Positions 40,578 to 49,758 of a stretch of DNA of 50,655 nucleotides are shown here, one piece after another. Position 1 is the stretch's first letter. Each line of letters starts with the position of its first letter. The translations under genes and the position numbers were made by a program. The notes under the pieces are model-generated. The model was not told the origin of the DNA. It worked only from the letters and a program-made list of their open reading frames with translations, and searched no databases. The stretch is from Paludibacteraceae bacterium (GTDB taxonomy: Bacteria > Bacteroidota > Bacteroidia > Bacteroidales > Paludibacteraceae), in assembly GCA_017384225.1 (NCBI GenBank), contig JAFNUD010000064.1:1-50655 (forward strand), read 5' to 3'.

Positions 40578-41021
40578 TTATACCTTTACATCTCCATCAG
40601 TGCAATGGAGAACTGCGGTTGGAATGGGTGTTTTCCAAAAATAACCTAATTTTATTTTTTTCCATTGCGCCATAGTGCCTTGGTATGTGAAGGAGAGCAG
40701 CGAATCGCAACCATCGAAAGCATGGCTTCCAATACTCGTTACACTATTTGGAATGCAAATCTCTTTCAGGGGTTCGCAATCTAAGAAAGCATTCCATCCA
40801 ATACTCTTAACACTATCGGGGATAGTGATAGAGGTCAGAGGATAGCAAAATGCGAAAGCCTTCTTTCCAATACTCGTGACGCGATAGGTGCGTTCGTTAA
40901 ATACTACAGCCTCGGGGATAACTATATCACCCTCATAGCCTCCACTCTTTTTGATAACCTCTGCGGTCTTTGTCCAACCGTTGAGACGGTAATTGATACC
41001 ATTGATAATTTTTTCTTTCAT
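40578..41021 (-). CDS. Short BspA-type leucine-rich repeat protein without signal peptide
   Basis: This 147-residue protein has an N-terminal segment (INGINYRLNGWTKTAEVI) typical of cytoplasmic BspA-like proteins, then three LRR_5 repeats (about 48-115): SIGKKAFAFCYPLTSITIPDSV, SIGWNAFLDCEPLKEICIPNSV and SIGSHAFDGCDSLLSFTY. It ends in a non-repeat tail. The absence of an export signal suggests an intracellular binding protein. Its neighbours are a coiled-coil protein (20 bp upstream) and the PHxH protein. Confidence 0.82.
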   Translation of the reverse strand: MKEKIINGINYRLNGWTKTAEVIKKSGGYEGDIVIPEAVVFNERTYRVTSIGKKAFAFCYPLTSITIPDSVKSIGWNAFLDCEPLKEICIPNSVTSIGSHAFDGCDSLLSFTYQGTMAQWKKIKLGYFWKTPIPTAVLHCTDGDVKV

Positions 41022-41041
41022 AATTGTTGTAGTTTATTAAC

Positions 41042-41446
41042 TTAAATTTGGGTTAGGATTTGTTCCAGATGTTGTTTTGCTTTTTTCAATTGAGCGGACA
41101 GATACTCATAATCTTCTTCATAATTTTCTCTTGGACCTTCTTCATGAAGCACACCATCAATCTTACGAAAGTGCCATGAAAATAATTCAAAGCACCCGTC
41201 GGCTTCTTCAAGATTCTCAACAAAGGCCTTATTCTGCACATCATTGCAGAAAATTTCGTCATTAAATATAGGATCTAACTGTTTGGAGAGTTCGTTAAGC
41301 TGCTCCACAGCATCTTCCAATCCTCTGAGTAAATCATAACTTTCATACCAATCCCACGGCCAGTACACTAAGCTATCCGTCTTTTCAATTATCGACTCCA
41401 GTTGTTGCGCTACCTGCTTAACTATTTCTAAGTAATTTGCTGACAT
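41042..41446 (-). CDS. Uncharacterised 134-residue helical protein
   Basis: I do not recognise this protein. It is acidic and almost entirely helical, with coiled-coil-like segments at both ends (EIVKQVAQQLESIIEKTDSL and YLSAQLKKAKQHLEQILTQI) and a Trp/Tyr-rich linker (YWPWDWYESYD). No signal peptide or membrane segment. It starts 11 bp after the stop of the 64-residue membrane protein gene and ends 20 bp before the leucine-rich repeat gene. Confidence 0.65.
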   Translation of the reverse strand: MSANYLEIVKQVAQQLESIIEKTDSLVYWPWDWYESYDLLRGLEDAVEQLNELSKQLDPIFNDEIFCNDVQNKAFVENLEEADGCFELFSWHFRKIDGVLHEEGPRENYEEDYEYLSAQLKKAKQHLEQILTQI

Positions 41447-41457
41447 ATAATTATTTT

Positions 41458-41652
41458 TTATCCAAACAATTCTTTAATTACCCAAATGACAATCACAATT
41501 ATGACCAAGGCTACGACGACATATAGTGCTATCAAACCAAGCGTCAGCAATATATCAAATATCAGAAAGTCCGTTGCGAATATCCAACACACAAGACATA
41601 TCAGAAGTGCTATTGCTGCTATGCTAATTACATATGATAAACATCCTCTCAT
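41458..41652 (-). CDS. Small membrane protein (64 residues, two hydrophobic segments)
   Basis: Two hydrophobic stretches (about 6-26 and 30-58) are separated by Asp/Phe residues. The polar ends are very short. I know no family. It lies in tight tandem with the helical protein gene downstream, which supports its being real. Confidence 0.6.
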   Translation of the reverse strand: MRGCLSYVISIAAIALLICLVCWIFATDFLIFDILLTLGLIALYVVVALVIIVIVIWVIKELFG

Positions 41653-41701
41653 AATTGTTAGTTTTTCGGTATTTATGTTAATAACTTGCTATCTGAAGGA
41701 T

Positions 41702-41905
41702 TTATTCAGAGGTCTTTTTCATGTTTTGTGCGACAAGCTTGACAAATTGGTAAGGCAGTGTTAGGCAGTAAACTCCCATTTGCAGATAAGCGAGAGTTGT
41801 ACAATAGATTTTTATGCAGGCACAAATCAAGTCCTGATGAGTGATAATCCAGAAAGCCAGCGTGCGCTTGAAATCTTTCTTGATGGAATTGAACAAATCT
41901 TTCAT
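41702..41905 (-). CDS. Small protein of 67 residues, possible membrane-associated
   Basis: The N-terminus is basic and amphipathic (MKDLFNSIKKDFKRTL), then a hydrophobic Cys/Tyr-rich stretch (about 17-60) and a basic tail. It lies between the sigma-like gene and the 64-residue membrane protein gene on the same strand. Only position and composition support it; I do not recognise it. Confidence 0.45.
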   Translation of the reverse strand: MKDLFNSIKKDFKRTLAFWIITHQDLICACIKIYCTTLAYLQMGVYCLTLPYQFVKLVAQNMKKTSE

Positions 41906-42013
41906 TGCTATTATAAATTTAATAGGTTACTATTATACTTATTATGTTTTATTGCTTTATCTTCTTATACAACAAAATGTATCAAAAAGAACATTTTCAG
42001 TTCAAAAAAGTTT

Positions 42014-42601
42014 CTATGCTGGAACTTTTTTGAGTTTTTCGATAGCAGATCTGCAGATACGATTGACCGATTGGGTAGTCATATGATAGTACTCTGCCAA
42101 GTCTTGAGTAGAGAGCGGCTCTTCGTCAAGCATGATATCGTACTTGTTGCACAAGATATGGCGCTCACGCGCATCAAGATTAGCTTCTTGAATAAGGTGT
42201 GACACCATTGCTCGGGGACGATTCATAAATGTCGCACCAACATGCTTACCCTTTTCCATGAGTTCCTCGAGTGAGTCTATAAACAAGTCTTCTTCGCAAT
42301 TACGAGGCTTGCGAACGGAACATTCCATCTCATGAACAGCGGAGATGAATGCATTTTCGATGCATACATAAGCAAATGTCTCAAATGCAGCACCACGCGT
42401 GTCACTATATCTACTGGCGGCTTTGTAGAGTGCTTCGTACCCGATTTGGTAGAAATCATCTCTGGTGAGGAAGGTACACATTTTTACCACTTTGCTACCA
42501 TAGATGACCATATCTATCAGGTCGAGGTTAGCCATTGCGAGTTCGTGACTTGGGTTAGCAACGGTGCTATTAGCAGCAGAAAAGATGGTGTTGTGTTTCA
42601 T
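42014..42601 (-). CDS. Sigma-70-like factor
   Basis: This 195-residue protein has a region-2-like core (about 24-93; DDFYQIGYEALYKAASRYSDTRGAAFETFAYVCIENAFISAVHE), matching the DLxQEGxxGLxxAxxxFDxxxGxxFxxYAxxxIxxxI pattern of sigma-70 proteins. Region 4 is at about 141-192 (LDARERHILCNKY, then the helix-turn-helix STQDLAEYYHMTTQSVNRICRSAIEKLKKV). No anti-sigma gene is obvious; the two small membrane-type proteins downstream are candidates only. It heads a minus-strand run of seven genes. Its promoter has a -7 box and an operator-like dyad but no -33 box. Confidence 0.82.
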   Translation of the reverse strand: MKHNTIFSAANSTVANPSHELAMANLDLIDMVIYGSKVVKMCTFLTRDDFYQIGYEALYKAASRYSDTRGAAFETFAYVCIENAFISAVHEMECSVRKPRNCEEDLFIDSLEELMEKGKHVGATFMNRPRAMVSHLIQEANLDARERHILCNKYDIMLDEEPLSTQDLAEYYHMTTQSVNRICRSAIEKLKKVPA

Positions 42602-42639
42602 ACTTTATGTTTTTTTGTTATTTTTGGTCAATTCCGCTG

Positions 42640-42647
42640 CAAAGGTA
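42640..42647 (-). promoter_or_regulatory. -7 box of the sigma-like gene promoter
   Basis: On the minus strand, TACCTTTG (42647-42640). No TTTG lies 20 bp upstream; that position is occupied by the dyad at 42657-42675. The leader to the ATG at 42601 is about 30 nt. Confidence 0.65.
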
Positions 42648-42656
42648 CTACACCAA

Positions 42657-42675
42657 ACTGACAAAACTTGTCAGT
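42657..42675. promoter_or_regulatory. Perfect operator-like dyad replacing the -33 box
   Basis: ACTGACAA (42657-42664), AAC, TTGTCAGT (42668-42675): a perfect 8-bp dyad with a 3-bp centre. Its centre is about 33 bp upstream of the predicted transcription start of the sigma-like gene. A dimeric regulator bound here would block or replace -33 recognition. It could also pair as an RNA hairpin, but it lies outside the transcript. Confidence 0.65.
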
Positions 42676-42695
42676 ATCTTGAAAAAAATACAAAA

Positions 42696-42727
42696 AAAAT
42701 GCAGAAATGTGAATTTTTCTGCATTTT
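42696..42727 (-). terminator. Terminator of the addAB-sbcDC transcript
   Basis: AAAATGCAGAAA (42696-42707) and TTTCTGCATTTT (42716-42727) form a perfect 12-bp stem with an 8-nt loop. On the minus strand it is followed by T-rich sequence (TTTTGTATTTTTTTC). It lies 90 bp past the sbcC stop and separates this operon from the sigma-like gene. Confidence 0.8.
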
Positions 42728-42816
42728 GGGGTGTAAAATATTGTAAAGACCTATGAATATCCGCGAACCAACACGGGAGTAAGACAAGTGCAGGAGGCAC
42801 TGTAGTGAATTTATTA

Positions 42817-45555
42817 CTACAACAAGACCACCTCTGCGGTTGACACTCCATTATGGTCTTTGTATACCTGAATCTGTCGTTCGATGGCCTTGAGTTCTGG
42901 CACGTGTGAGATCACACCAATGAGACGATTTCCTTCCTGAGATAGTTTTTGCAAGGTGTTACGAGCAAGGATACGACTTTCCTCGTCAAGTGAACCGAAT
43001 CCTTCATCCACGAACATCGTATCAAGATGGATTCCTCCGCAGGAGGACTGTATCTCATCACTTAGGCCCAGTGCCAGCGAGAGAGAAGCCATGAAGGACT
43101 CACCGCCGGAGAGACTCTTGACGGTACGAATCTTGCCATTATGATGGTCGACGATGTCAAGGTCGAGCCCCGTCTGTTGACGATTGTTGACGGCATCCTG
43201 CTTGCGACGCAACTCATATTGGTTATTGGTCATCTTGAGCAAACGAAGATTCGCTTTGCGGATGATACGCTCAAAATAAGTGGAGAGGATATAAGTCTCG
43301 AGCATAATTTTTTCCTTACCAGATAGTTGTCCCAATACTGTGTCGTTGAGAGTCTTTAACCACTGATAGCGTTTCTCAATTTGTTCCAATTGGGTGGCTT
43401 TTAATTGGAGTTGTCTTAAGGCGTTGCGGTTATTATTCTCTCTGCCGACGATGGTGTTGATGGACGGAGTAATAGCATCAAAAGTAGTTTGAGCCTTCTG
43501 TAACTTCTCCGATTCATCATCTTTATTGAGTGTGACGACATTCTTAAGGTTATCCTCATGTGTCTTGATAGTAACCTTAACGTTTTCAATCTCATTGAGA
43601 ACTTTTTGGAATTCTCCCTGGGCCTTATCGATGGTTGTTTGTAGTTCTTCCGCTTGTTTGCGAAGGTCTGCGATAGCCCTCCGTGCTGCATTCTCATCTA
43701 CATACGTACATCGTTTCTGCAAGTCGGCAATCTGTTCGTTGGCCGTTTTAATATCATTCTTCGCATTTGTTTCTTCTTTGGTGATAGCATCTTTCTCTTT
43801 CAGCAAATTTTCACGTTTGGTGTCGAGTTGCTCAATCAGCCCCGGAATGAGTTTGAGACGACTAACCTTGGCAGATAGTTCCTTTATCTGACTTTCCAGG
43901 TTCGCGATACGTATCGGCAAAGTTGCCAACTCTGCTTCATCGATACTCCAACCTAGTTTTGTGAATCGTTCCTCTTCGTTTTGGATAGTCTCAATCAATC
44001 CGCTACATTTGTTAGATTGTTCGTTGGATTTATTTCTGAGCTCTTTTGCCTTGCTCTCCTGTTGGTTGAGTTCCTCTTCAGAGGGCACATCTTTGGCTTT
44101 CTGTGCCTTGACTGGATGGTGGGTAGAACCACATACAGGGCATGGCTTTCCTTCCTCCAAAATCTCCGCCAAGATACCTGCTTGCGCGGAGTAAAAGAGG
44201 TTGGTCATTCGACTCCATTCGTTTTCGGCATCCGTGGCCTTTTCTTTCAATGTCTTGAAGGTATTTTGCTCAGTGGTCAGTTGCCCTCTTTTTTTGCTCA
44301 AATTAGACAGGTCTTGTTGATATTGCTTGAGGGCTTTTAGATCGTTCTCAATCTTGGTCTTTTCATTATCAGGGTTACCCAATGAGATTTGTTCGTCGGT
44401 CAGTTTCTTTCGTTTGTCATCCAAGTCGCTAAACGACTGTTCATTCTGAGCTTTGCGTCCTTGTGGTCTATTGATATCTTCAAGGGTGCGTGAAGCAGAA
44501 GATAATTTTCGTTTCCATTCTGTCAAGGCCTCATAATCCCCGAGAGTTCCTTCTAACTGATTAGCCTGCTTGGTAAGCTCTTCAATGCGAGATTCTGCTT
44601 TTTTAGCCGTATTGAAGGCTTGCTCTTTCTCAGGTTTTTGCACCTCCGTGAGATCTTTGAGTTTATCCTGCTCAACAGGAAGTTGCTTGGCAGAATCGGC
44701 ATGACTATCAATAATACCGATATTCTTATTACAGGCATCGATGATTTCCTGTTGTGCATTTCTTTGCTGAGTGAGTTCCTCCTTTTTGCCCTGATCCTCT
44801 TTGAGAATATTCTGGATAGATTCTATCATGACGCTGACAGGCGTAAAGACCTTGTTGTCCTTAGCTTGGTATAGCTGGACACGAAGCGGCGAGTCTTCGT
44901 CGCACTGTACCATGCCGATGATGGCGTTGATCGACACTTTCTCATCACTTAGTCGTTGATATTCGTCCTTGAATTCTTTGGAGATACGTTCCTGAAGGGC
45001 TTTGTAGTTCTCGGTTCGGAAAATTTTACGGAATAGCCCAATACGATCCTCAGTATTGGCCATGAGAAGTTTCATAAAATCGCCTTGCGCTATCATGGCG
45101 ATCTGCGAGAATTGGTCTCGACTGATGCCTAAAATCTCCAATATCTTCGCAGAAACTTCCTTTGTTCCGCTGATCGGAGTAAGACAACCATGCCAGGACA
45201 TCGTAGCTCCAGCTTTGCCTTCGGTAAAACCAGATCCACGTTTCTTAGGTTGCATGTATTCCATCCAACGAGTGATGGTATAGTGTGTCCCGTTAAACTC
45301 GAAGACTAGTTCCACTTCGGTCTTGTCGGTCTCCTGTGCCATGGTGGAACGCAGGATAGTCGTATCTTTGCTACGATACTCACCGCTCATAGAGCCGTAG
45401 AGGGCATAGAGAATGGCGTCAAAAATGGTAGTCTTACCGCTACCTGTGTCACCCGTGATCAGGTATAGACCTTTCGTGCCGAGAAGGTCAAAATCGATCG
45501 TTTGTTTATCGGTGTACGAACCAAAATACTGTAAAGATAAGCGGATAGGTCTCAT
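42817..45555 (-). CDS. sbcC: Exonuclease subunit SbcC (Rad50-like ATPase)
   Basis: This 912-residue SMC-like ATPase works with SbcD to open DNA hairpins and trim double-strand ends. The N-terminal half-ATPase has GDTGSGKT (35-42) and QGDF in the Q-loop region (about 157). Two long coiled coils flank a zinc hook, CPVCG, with Cys472 and Cys475. The C-terminal half-ATPase has the signature SLSGGES (about 815-821) and Walker B MFVDEGFGSLD (about 847-857). Length is within the usual 900-1050. Its ATG overlaps the sbcD stop by 4 bp, so the two are translationally coupled. Confidence 0.95.
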   Translation of the reverse strand: MRPIRLSLQYFGSYTDKQTIDFDLLGTKGLYLITGDTGSGKTTIFDAILYALYGSMSGEYRSKDTTILRSTMAQETDKTEVELVFEFNGTHYTITRWMEYMQPKKRGSGFTEGKAGATMSWHGCLTPISGTKEVSAKILEILGISRDQFSQIAMIAQGDFMKLLMANTEDRIGLFRKIFRTENYKALQERISKEFKDEYQRLSDEKVSINAIIGMVQCDEDSPLRVQLYQAKDNKVFTPVSVMIESIQNILKEDQGKKEELTQQRNAQQEIIDACNKNIGIIDSHADSAKQLPVEQDKLKDLTEVQKPEKEQAFNTAKKAESRIEELTKQANQLEGTLGDYEALTEWKRKLSSASRTLEDINRPQGRKAQNEQSFSDLDDKRKKLTDEQISLGNPDNEKTKIENDLKALKQYQQDLSNLSKKRGQLTTEQNTFKTLKEKATDAENEWSRMTNLFYSAQAGILAEILEEGKPCPVCGSTHHPVKAQKAKDVPSEEELNQQESKAKELRNKSNEQSNKCSGLIETIQNEEERFTKLGWSIDEAELATLPIRIANLESQIKELSAKVSRLKLIPGLIEQLDTKRENLLKEKDAITKEETNAKNDIKTANEQIADLQKRCTYVDENAARRAIADLRKQAEELQTTIDKAQGEFQKVLNEIENVKVTIKTHEDNLKNVVTLNKDDESEKLQKAQTTFDAITPSINTIVGRENNNRNALRQLQLKATQLEQIEKRYQWLKTLNDTVLGQLSGKEKIMLETYILSTYFERIIRKANLRLLKMTNNQYELRRKQDAVNNRQQTGLDLDIVDHHNGKIRTVKSLSGGESFMASLSLALGLSDEIQSSCGGIHLDTMFVDEGFGSLDEESRILARNTLQKLSQEGNRLIGVISHVPELKAIERQIQVYKDHNGVSTAEVVLL

Positions 45556-46691
45556 GCGAAAATCTCATTTATAAGGTTAGTTACTAATTCTGTTTGGTCG
45601 TCATTCATAGACTGCCCGTTCTGTTTCTCAAAGAACTCGGAGATGAGTTCGAACGGACTCTTTTCTTCTACGTCTTCCACCATGCCAACAGTCATATTGC
45701 TCTGCGTACGTTTGTTATCGTACTGCAGTTGCATAGCCAGCGGATAGACACCACGCAGTTTATTCATTGCATCAACGATTTCGTCTTCGTCGGTCAGGGT
45801 CAAACGAACATACATTGATTCGTATCCTTTGCCCTTGTAGAACGATTCGGACATTAGTTCATCGTACGTACCTCGTAGGTCAGCCCAATCATGAAGGGGT
45901 GTGAGGGGATATTCGCAAATGGAAAGCGAGCCTTTCTCGTTCAACTCGACGATAGAAACGGACTTCGAGTCCTTCACTTCGGAGAACGAGTATTTGAGAG
46001 GTGAACCCGAATAGCGGATATGCGGATATTGCACTTGTTGCGGACGATGTAGATGTCCCAATGCGACATAGTCGAAGTCCTTGACGATATCGGCATCTAC
46101 CTCATCCAAACCGCCGATGGACTCTTCTCCATCGCAACGATTACCGTTTTTAATATACTGATGGGCAATTAAGATATTTCGCTGCGTATAATCTGGTTGC
46201 ATTGCCTCAATACTCTTGCGTATTGCATCATCGTAGGTTGTGATAGTTGGTAAGTCGGAGTCGTCCTTGAAGGCATAACGCACATCAATCGGTCTGACAA
46301 AGGGCAAGAGGTAAATGTTCACTTCTCCGTTGGAGTCGTTCAAGGTTATTTTCTGCGGGTTAGCCGAGAAAGTTTGTGAGAAATAAACGCCGTTCTTGCT
46401 CATGATCTCTGAACCGAAAGCAAGTCGTTCTGCACTGTCGTGATTGCCTGGTAGGACGAATATATGGTTGCAAACGGCATTTAGGCTTGTGATAAAACGA
46501 TCCAAGAGATGGACTGCCTCCGCTGAAGGGGTGGAGGTATTATACACATCTCCTGAGATAAGCACAACGTCAGGACGTTCTTTCTCAACGATACGTACGA
46601 TTTGGTCCAGGATATACTCTTGGTCTTTCAACATAGGAAACTCATTGACACGTTTCCCTAAGTGGATATCACTGGTATGTAATATTTTCAT
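45552..46691 (-). CDS. sbcD: Exonuclease subunit SbcD (Mre11-like nuclease)
   Basis: This 379-residue metal-dependent phosphoesterase has all the Mre11-type motifs: SDIHLG (7-12), SGDVYN (about 49-54), PGNHDS (about 83-88), and GHLH (about 193-196), preceded by IAHQ (about 160-163). An in-frame start at 46811 would add 40 residues that overlap the end of the upstream gene; the ATG at 46691 gives the family's standard MKILHTSDIH start. It begins 10 bp after the AddA-like stop and overlaps sbcC by 4 bp. Confidence 0.95.
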   Translation of the reverse strand: MKILHTSDIHLGKRVNEFPMLKDQEYILDQIVRIVEKERPDVVLISGDVYNTSTPSAEAVHLLDRFITSLNAVCNHIFVLPGNHDSAERLAFGSEIMSKNGVYFSQTFSANPQKITLNDSNGEVNIYLLPFVRPIDVRYAFKDDSDLPTITTYDDAIRKSIEAMQPDYTQRNILIAHQYIKNGNRCDGEESIGGLDEVDADIVKDFDYVALGHLHRPQQVQYPHIRYSGSPLKYSFSEVKDSKSVSIVELNEKGSLSICEYPLTPLHDWADLRGTYDELMSESFYKGKGYESMYVRLTLTDEDEIVDAMNKLRGVYPLAMQLQYDNKRTQSNMTVGMVEDVEEKSPFELISEFFEKQNGQSMNDDQTELVTNLINEIFA

Positions 46692-46701
46692 ATACGATAG
46701 T

Positions 46702-49700
46702 TTATTTAAGTTCAATAATTTGTCCAAGGGTGGCGTAGAATAGGACGATACCTTTGCATTTAAGACCAACGGATTCGATAACCTCTCGGTATGCTTCCAT
46801 TTGGGAGGCATAGTGCTCGGGATTGGCTTCCTCGCCTTGGATATTCTTATAATCTACCAACACAATGCCATCCTGTGTGTACCAAAGCAGGTCTATCTCT
46901 CCACGCAGCAGCTGTCCATTCTTGCGAACGAAAGCGAACGGAACCTCGTGACCTATCGATGTAGGAGCTCCATGGTTTTTGTTCAGATAGTTATACAATG
47001 AGCGGATAACTTCAATAACTTCCTTCGAGTTGAGTATCTCAGACAGTTTGAGAGACTCTATTATCTTTTGTGCCATTGCTATCGCACTTTGCTCATCCAT
47101 CGCTGCATCGTAAGCGGCATAGATATTGTGAATACAAGTGCCGATGGTGCTCATGCGAGCATCGTCTTTCTCCTTAGGAATAGTGATACTGTCGACTTTG
47201 GTGAGCTCGGACTGCTTCAAGGCAGAAGTTATTCCGTTTGTGCTTGGATTTACAAGATAGGTCAAATCGCTGACTTTTTGCTTCGTTTTATCCGTATCAA
47301 TCAGCGTGTAGGTTCGCGGCGTGGAATCTGGAGTATAGACTGATCCATCTTTATCTGCTCTGATTGTAATCAGAATGTCTCGCGCTCGTGTATAGGCCAC
47401 ATAACGTAGGCGTGTTTCATCCGCCTCTACGCGTTGCTTGGACTCGCTGAAATAAGATTCATTATACAAGCATCGACGTGCCGTTCCATCATTGATTATA
47501 CAAGGGAACACACGAAGCCAATAGGTCTGATCCGCATTTCTCTGCTCACGAATACTGAAGAACTCACGTTCCACAATCTTTTTGTCTTCAGCGAAATCAT
47601 TATCTCCATCGTAGTAAATAACAATCGGCCACTCAAGTCCTTTGGACTTATGCATGGTAAGCACCTTGACAGAAGGACTATTGAGATCCAGTTCCGTTTT
47701 GGCTTGCGCATTTGCCATATATTCTGCATATCCAGCAAAAGTGGGTTTGCTGATTTCCAGTATTTCGCAATGATGATCAAAGTCTTTCGCCAAACGTAAT
47801 GTACGACTGATATTGCTGCGACGTATTTCGGAGTCGCCCCACATAGCCACGAGATCGTATATTCGCAATTGATCCACAAGAGTTGCCAACGTATCGTATA
47901 ATCCATTTGCATAGCAATCAGTAATAATTTGATCAATGCGTTGGATCAAGTCGTCATCTGTTTTCCACTCGTATTGTTCATTATATTGTCGTTTCTTATT
48001 CTCGTCTAAAGTAACAGAGATATTCGCCAAATAGTCATTCAAAAGATCTTGCGATGGAATATCATTTAGCAAGTGAAGAATATCGGCACGAAGATGCGGG
48101 CGATACTTAGGACTGAGTTTGTATTGTGCCAACGCCATCAGCAATTGATGCTCTATCGGTTGTGCGTCTTGGTCATTATCTTCCGTCGCGAAGAAGGGCA
48201 CTCCGAACTCACGGAGTGCTTTGGTAATTTTAGCAATCGTACTATTCTTGCGCACAAGTATCGCAATATCCCCATATTGTGCCAAACGCTCAGGTTGATC
48301 TTTGGGCTCCACATAGGTATCTTGAGACTCTACTAAGTTTTTGATCTCATATGCAAGAGCTGAAAAATTACCTTTTTTTATGATCCATGACTGTAGGCAT
48401 GGAGATGATATTTTACATATCCTACCTGGTTCTAGCTTAATTTCATCCTCAGGTAAATCGAATGGTGCATTCTTGAATATGGTTAAAAATTCATTTTTCA
48501 CATAATCCACCAGCTCTGGGCGTGAACGATAACTAGTCTCCAAGCTATCTCGGTGGCAACCATTTTTACCTTCGACAATCAGATCGCTCACCTCTTTGAC
48601 CAAGGCGGTGTCCGTTCCTCTAAAACCGTAGATGGCTTGCTTGGGGTCGCCAACCCAGATACTGCGTGGCACTAAATCAGATATACGCTTAAATATATCT
48701 ATCTGCATAGGGTTGCAGTCCTGAAACTCATCTACAAGCACCAGTTTATAGTTGCTGATTTCCGCCTTGACTTCATCCTTATCTAACAATTGGCTGAAAT
48801 AGACTTCCATATCATTGTAGTCCAGCATCTTATGGGTCTGTTTATAGTTTTGATACTCTTCTCTCCATTGGATTAAGATCTTGAATAGTTTGTCCACTAT
48901 ATTGATAGCTGCCTCTTTTCTGTCGTTTGTGAATACAACTCTGGATGCATATAGCTCCCATGCTTGTAAAAGATCTAGACAATCTTCAACAATTTTAACG
49001 GGTTTAAGATATTTATCTTCGATTTTACCATTGCAAGTTTCTGGTTTATACGCTTTGAGGTATTCGATTCTATCACTCGCAGCTTTTTGTAATGTACCAT
49101 CTTTGTTAGTCTTGGTCCTTAAAACTTTTATAAGATCTTCCTTGCATTGCTTATATTCTGTTTCGATGAAAGCATAGCGAGCGAAGACGTCGTTAATTTC
49201 TTCAATGGACTTCTTGCGACTTTGTTCTATATCATCTATATCATCAATATGATAATAGCGCACCTTATTAACCATCGTACGCAACCAATCTCGCCAAAAA
49301 GCTATATATGGTTTTGTGTATTTCCCATCACTTTTCTTCCAATCCAGAGTCTTGCGCCATTTCTCTAAGAGTATCATATCTTCTGTTGAGACTTGGTCGA
49401 ACAACGATTGATCCACATAGGAATTAAAATCATTCTCATCCATTTGTTGGCAATCTGGACTAATGCCGATAAGATACCAATATTTCTGAATAAAACGCAG
49501 ACATACGGAATGGATGGTGCCTATTGTGGCCGCACCCATCTCGTTTGCCTCTTTTGGCATGTTCAACTCCAATAGTTTTTTCTTTGCACGCTCTTGCATC
49601 TCCTGCGCTGCTGCACGGGTGTAAGTGGTCATCATGATTTCAGAGGGACGACAAGGATTCTTTTCATCCTTTATAGCATTGACCAATTTTTCAATGATAC

Positions 49701-49752
49701 GGGTTGTTTTACCGCTTCCTGCTCCTGCGCTAATATATGTAATATTTTTCAT
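46702..49752 (-). CDS. AddA/RecB-like UvrD helicase with C-terminal nuclease domain
   Basis: This 1016-residue protein is a superfamily 1A helicase fused to a PD-(D/E)XK nuclease. Helicase motifs are in order: Walker A AGAGSGKT (9-16), TYTRAAAQEM (motif Ia), VDEFQD (motif II), GDPKQAIYGFRG (motif III), ETSYRSRPEL (motif IV), TMHKSKGLEWPIV (motif V) and YVAYTRARDIL (motif VI). The nuclease motifs are a His in IGTCIHNIY, GEIDLLW and VLVDYKN near the C-terminus. AddA enzymes process double-strand breaks for recombination. The upstream gene encodes an AddB-like nuclease, 6 bp away, and sbcD begins 10 bp downstream. Confidence 0.88.
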   Translation of the reverse strand: MKNITYISAGAGSGKTTRIIEKLVNAIKDEKNPCRPSEIMMTTYTRAAAQEMQERAKKKLLELNMPKEANEMGAATIGTIHSVCLRFIQKYWYLIGISPDCQQMDENDFNSYVDQSLFDQVSTEDMILLEKWRKTLDWKKSDGKYTKPYIAFWRDWLRTMVNKVRYYHIDDIDDIEQSRKKSIEEINDVFARYAFIETEYKQCKEDLIKVLRTKTNKDGTLQKAASDRIEYLKAYKPETCNGKIEDKYLKPVKIVEDCLDLLQAWELYASRVVFTNDRKEAAINIVDKLFKILIQWREEYQNYKQTHKMLDYNDMEVYFSQLLDKDEVKAEISNYKLVLVDEFQDCNPMQIDIFKRISDLVPRSIWVGDPKQAIYGFRGTDTALVKEVSDLIVEGKNGCHRDSLETSYRSRPELVDYVKNEFLTIFKNAPFDLPEDEIKLEPGRICKISSPCLQSWIIKKGNFSALAYEIKNLVESQDTYVEPKDQPERLAQYGDIAILVRKNSTIAKITKALREFGVPFFATEDNDQDAQPIEHQLLMALAQYKLSPKYRPHLRADILHLLNDIPSQDLLNDYLANISVTLDENKKRQYNEQYEWKTDDDLIQRIDQIITDCYANGLYDTLATLVDQLRIYDLVAMWGDSEIRRSNISRTLRLAKDFDHHCEILEISKPTFAGYAEYMANAQAKTELDLNSPSVKVLTMHKSKGLEWPIVIYYDGDNDFAEDKKIVEREFFSIREQRNADQTYWLRVFPCIINDGTARRCLYNESYFSESKQRVEADETRLRYVAYTRARDILITIRADKDGSVYTPDSTPRTYTLIDTDKTKQKVSDLTYLVNPSTNGITSALKQSELTKVDSITIPKEKDDARMSTIGTCIHNIYAAYDAAMDEQSAIAMAQKIIESLKLSEILNSKEVIEVIRSLYNYLNKNHGAPTSIGHEVPFAFVRKNGQLLRGEIDLLWYTQDGIVLVDYKNIQGEEANPEHYASQMEAYREVIESVGLKCKGIVLFYATLGQIIELK

Positions 49753-49758
49753 GGTAGA

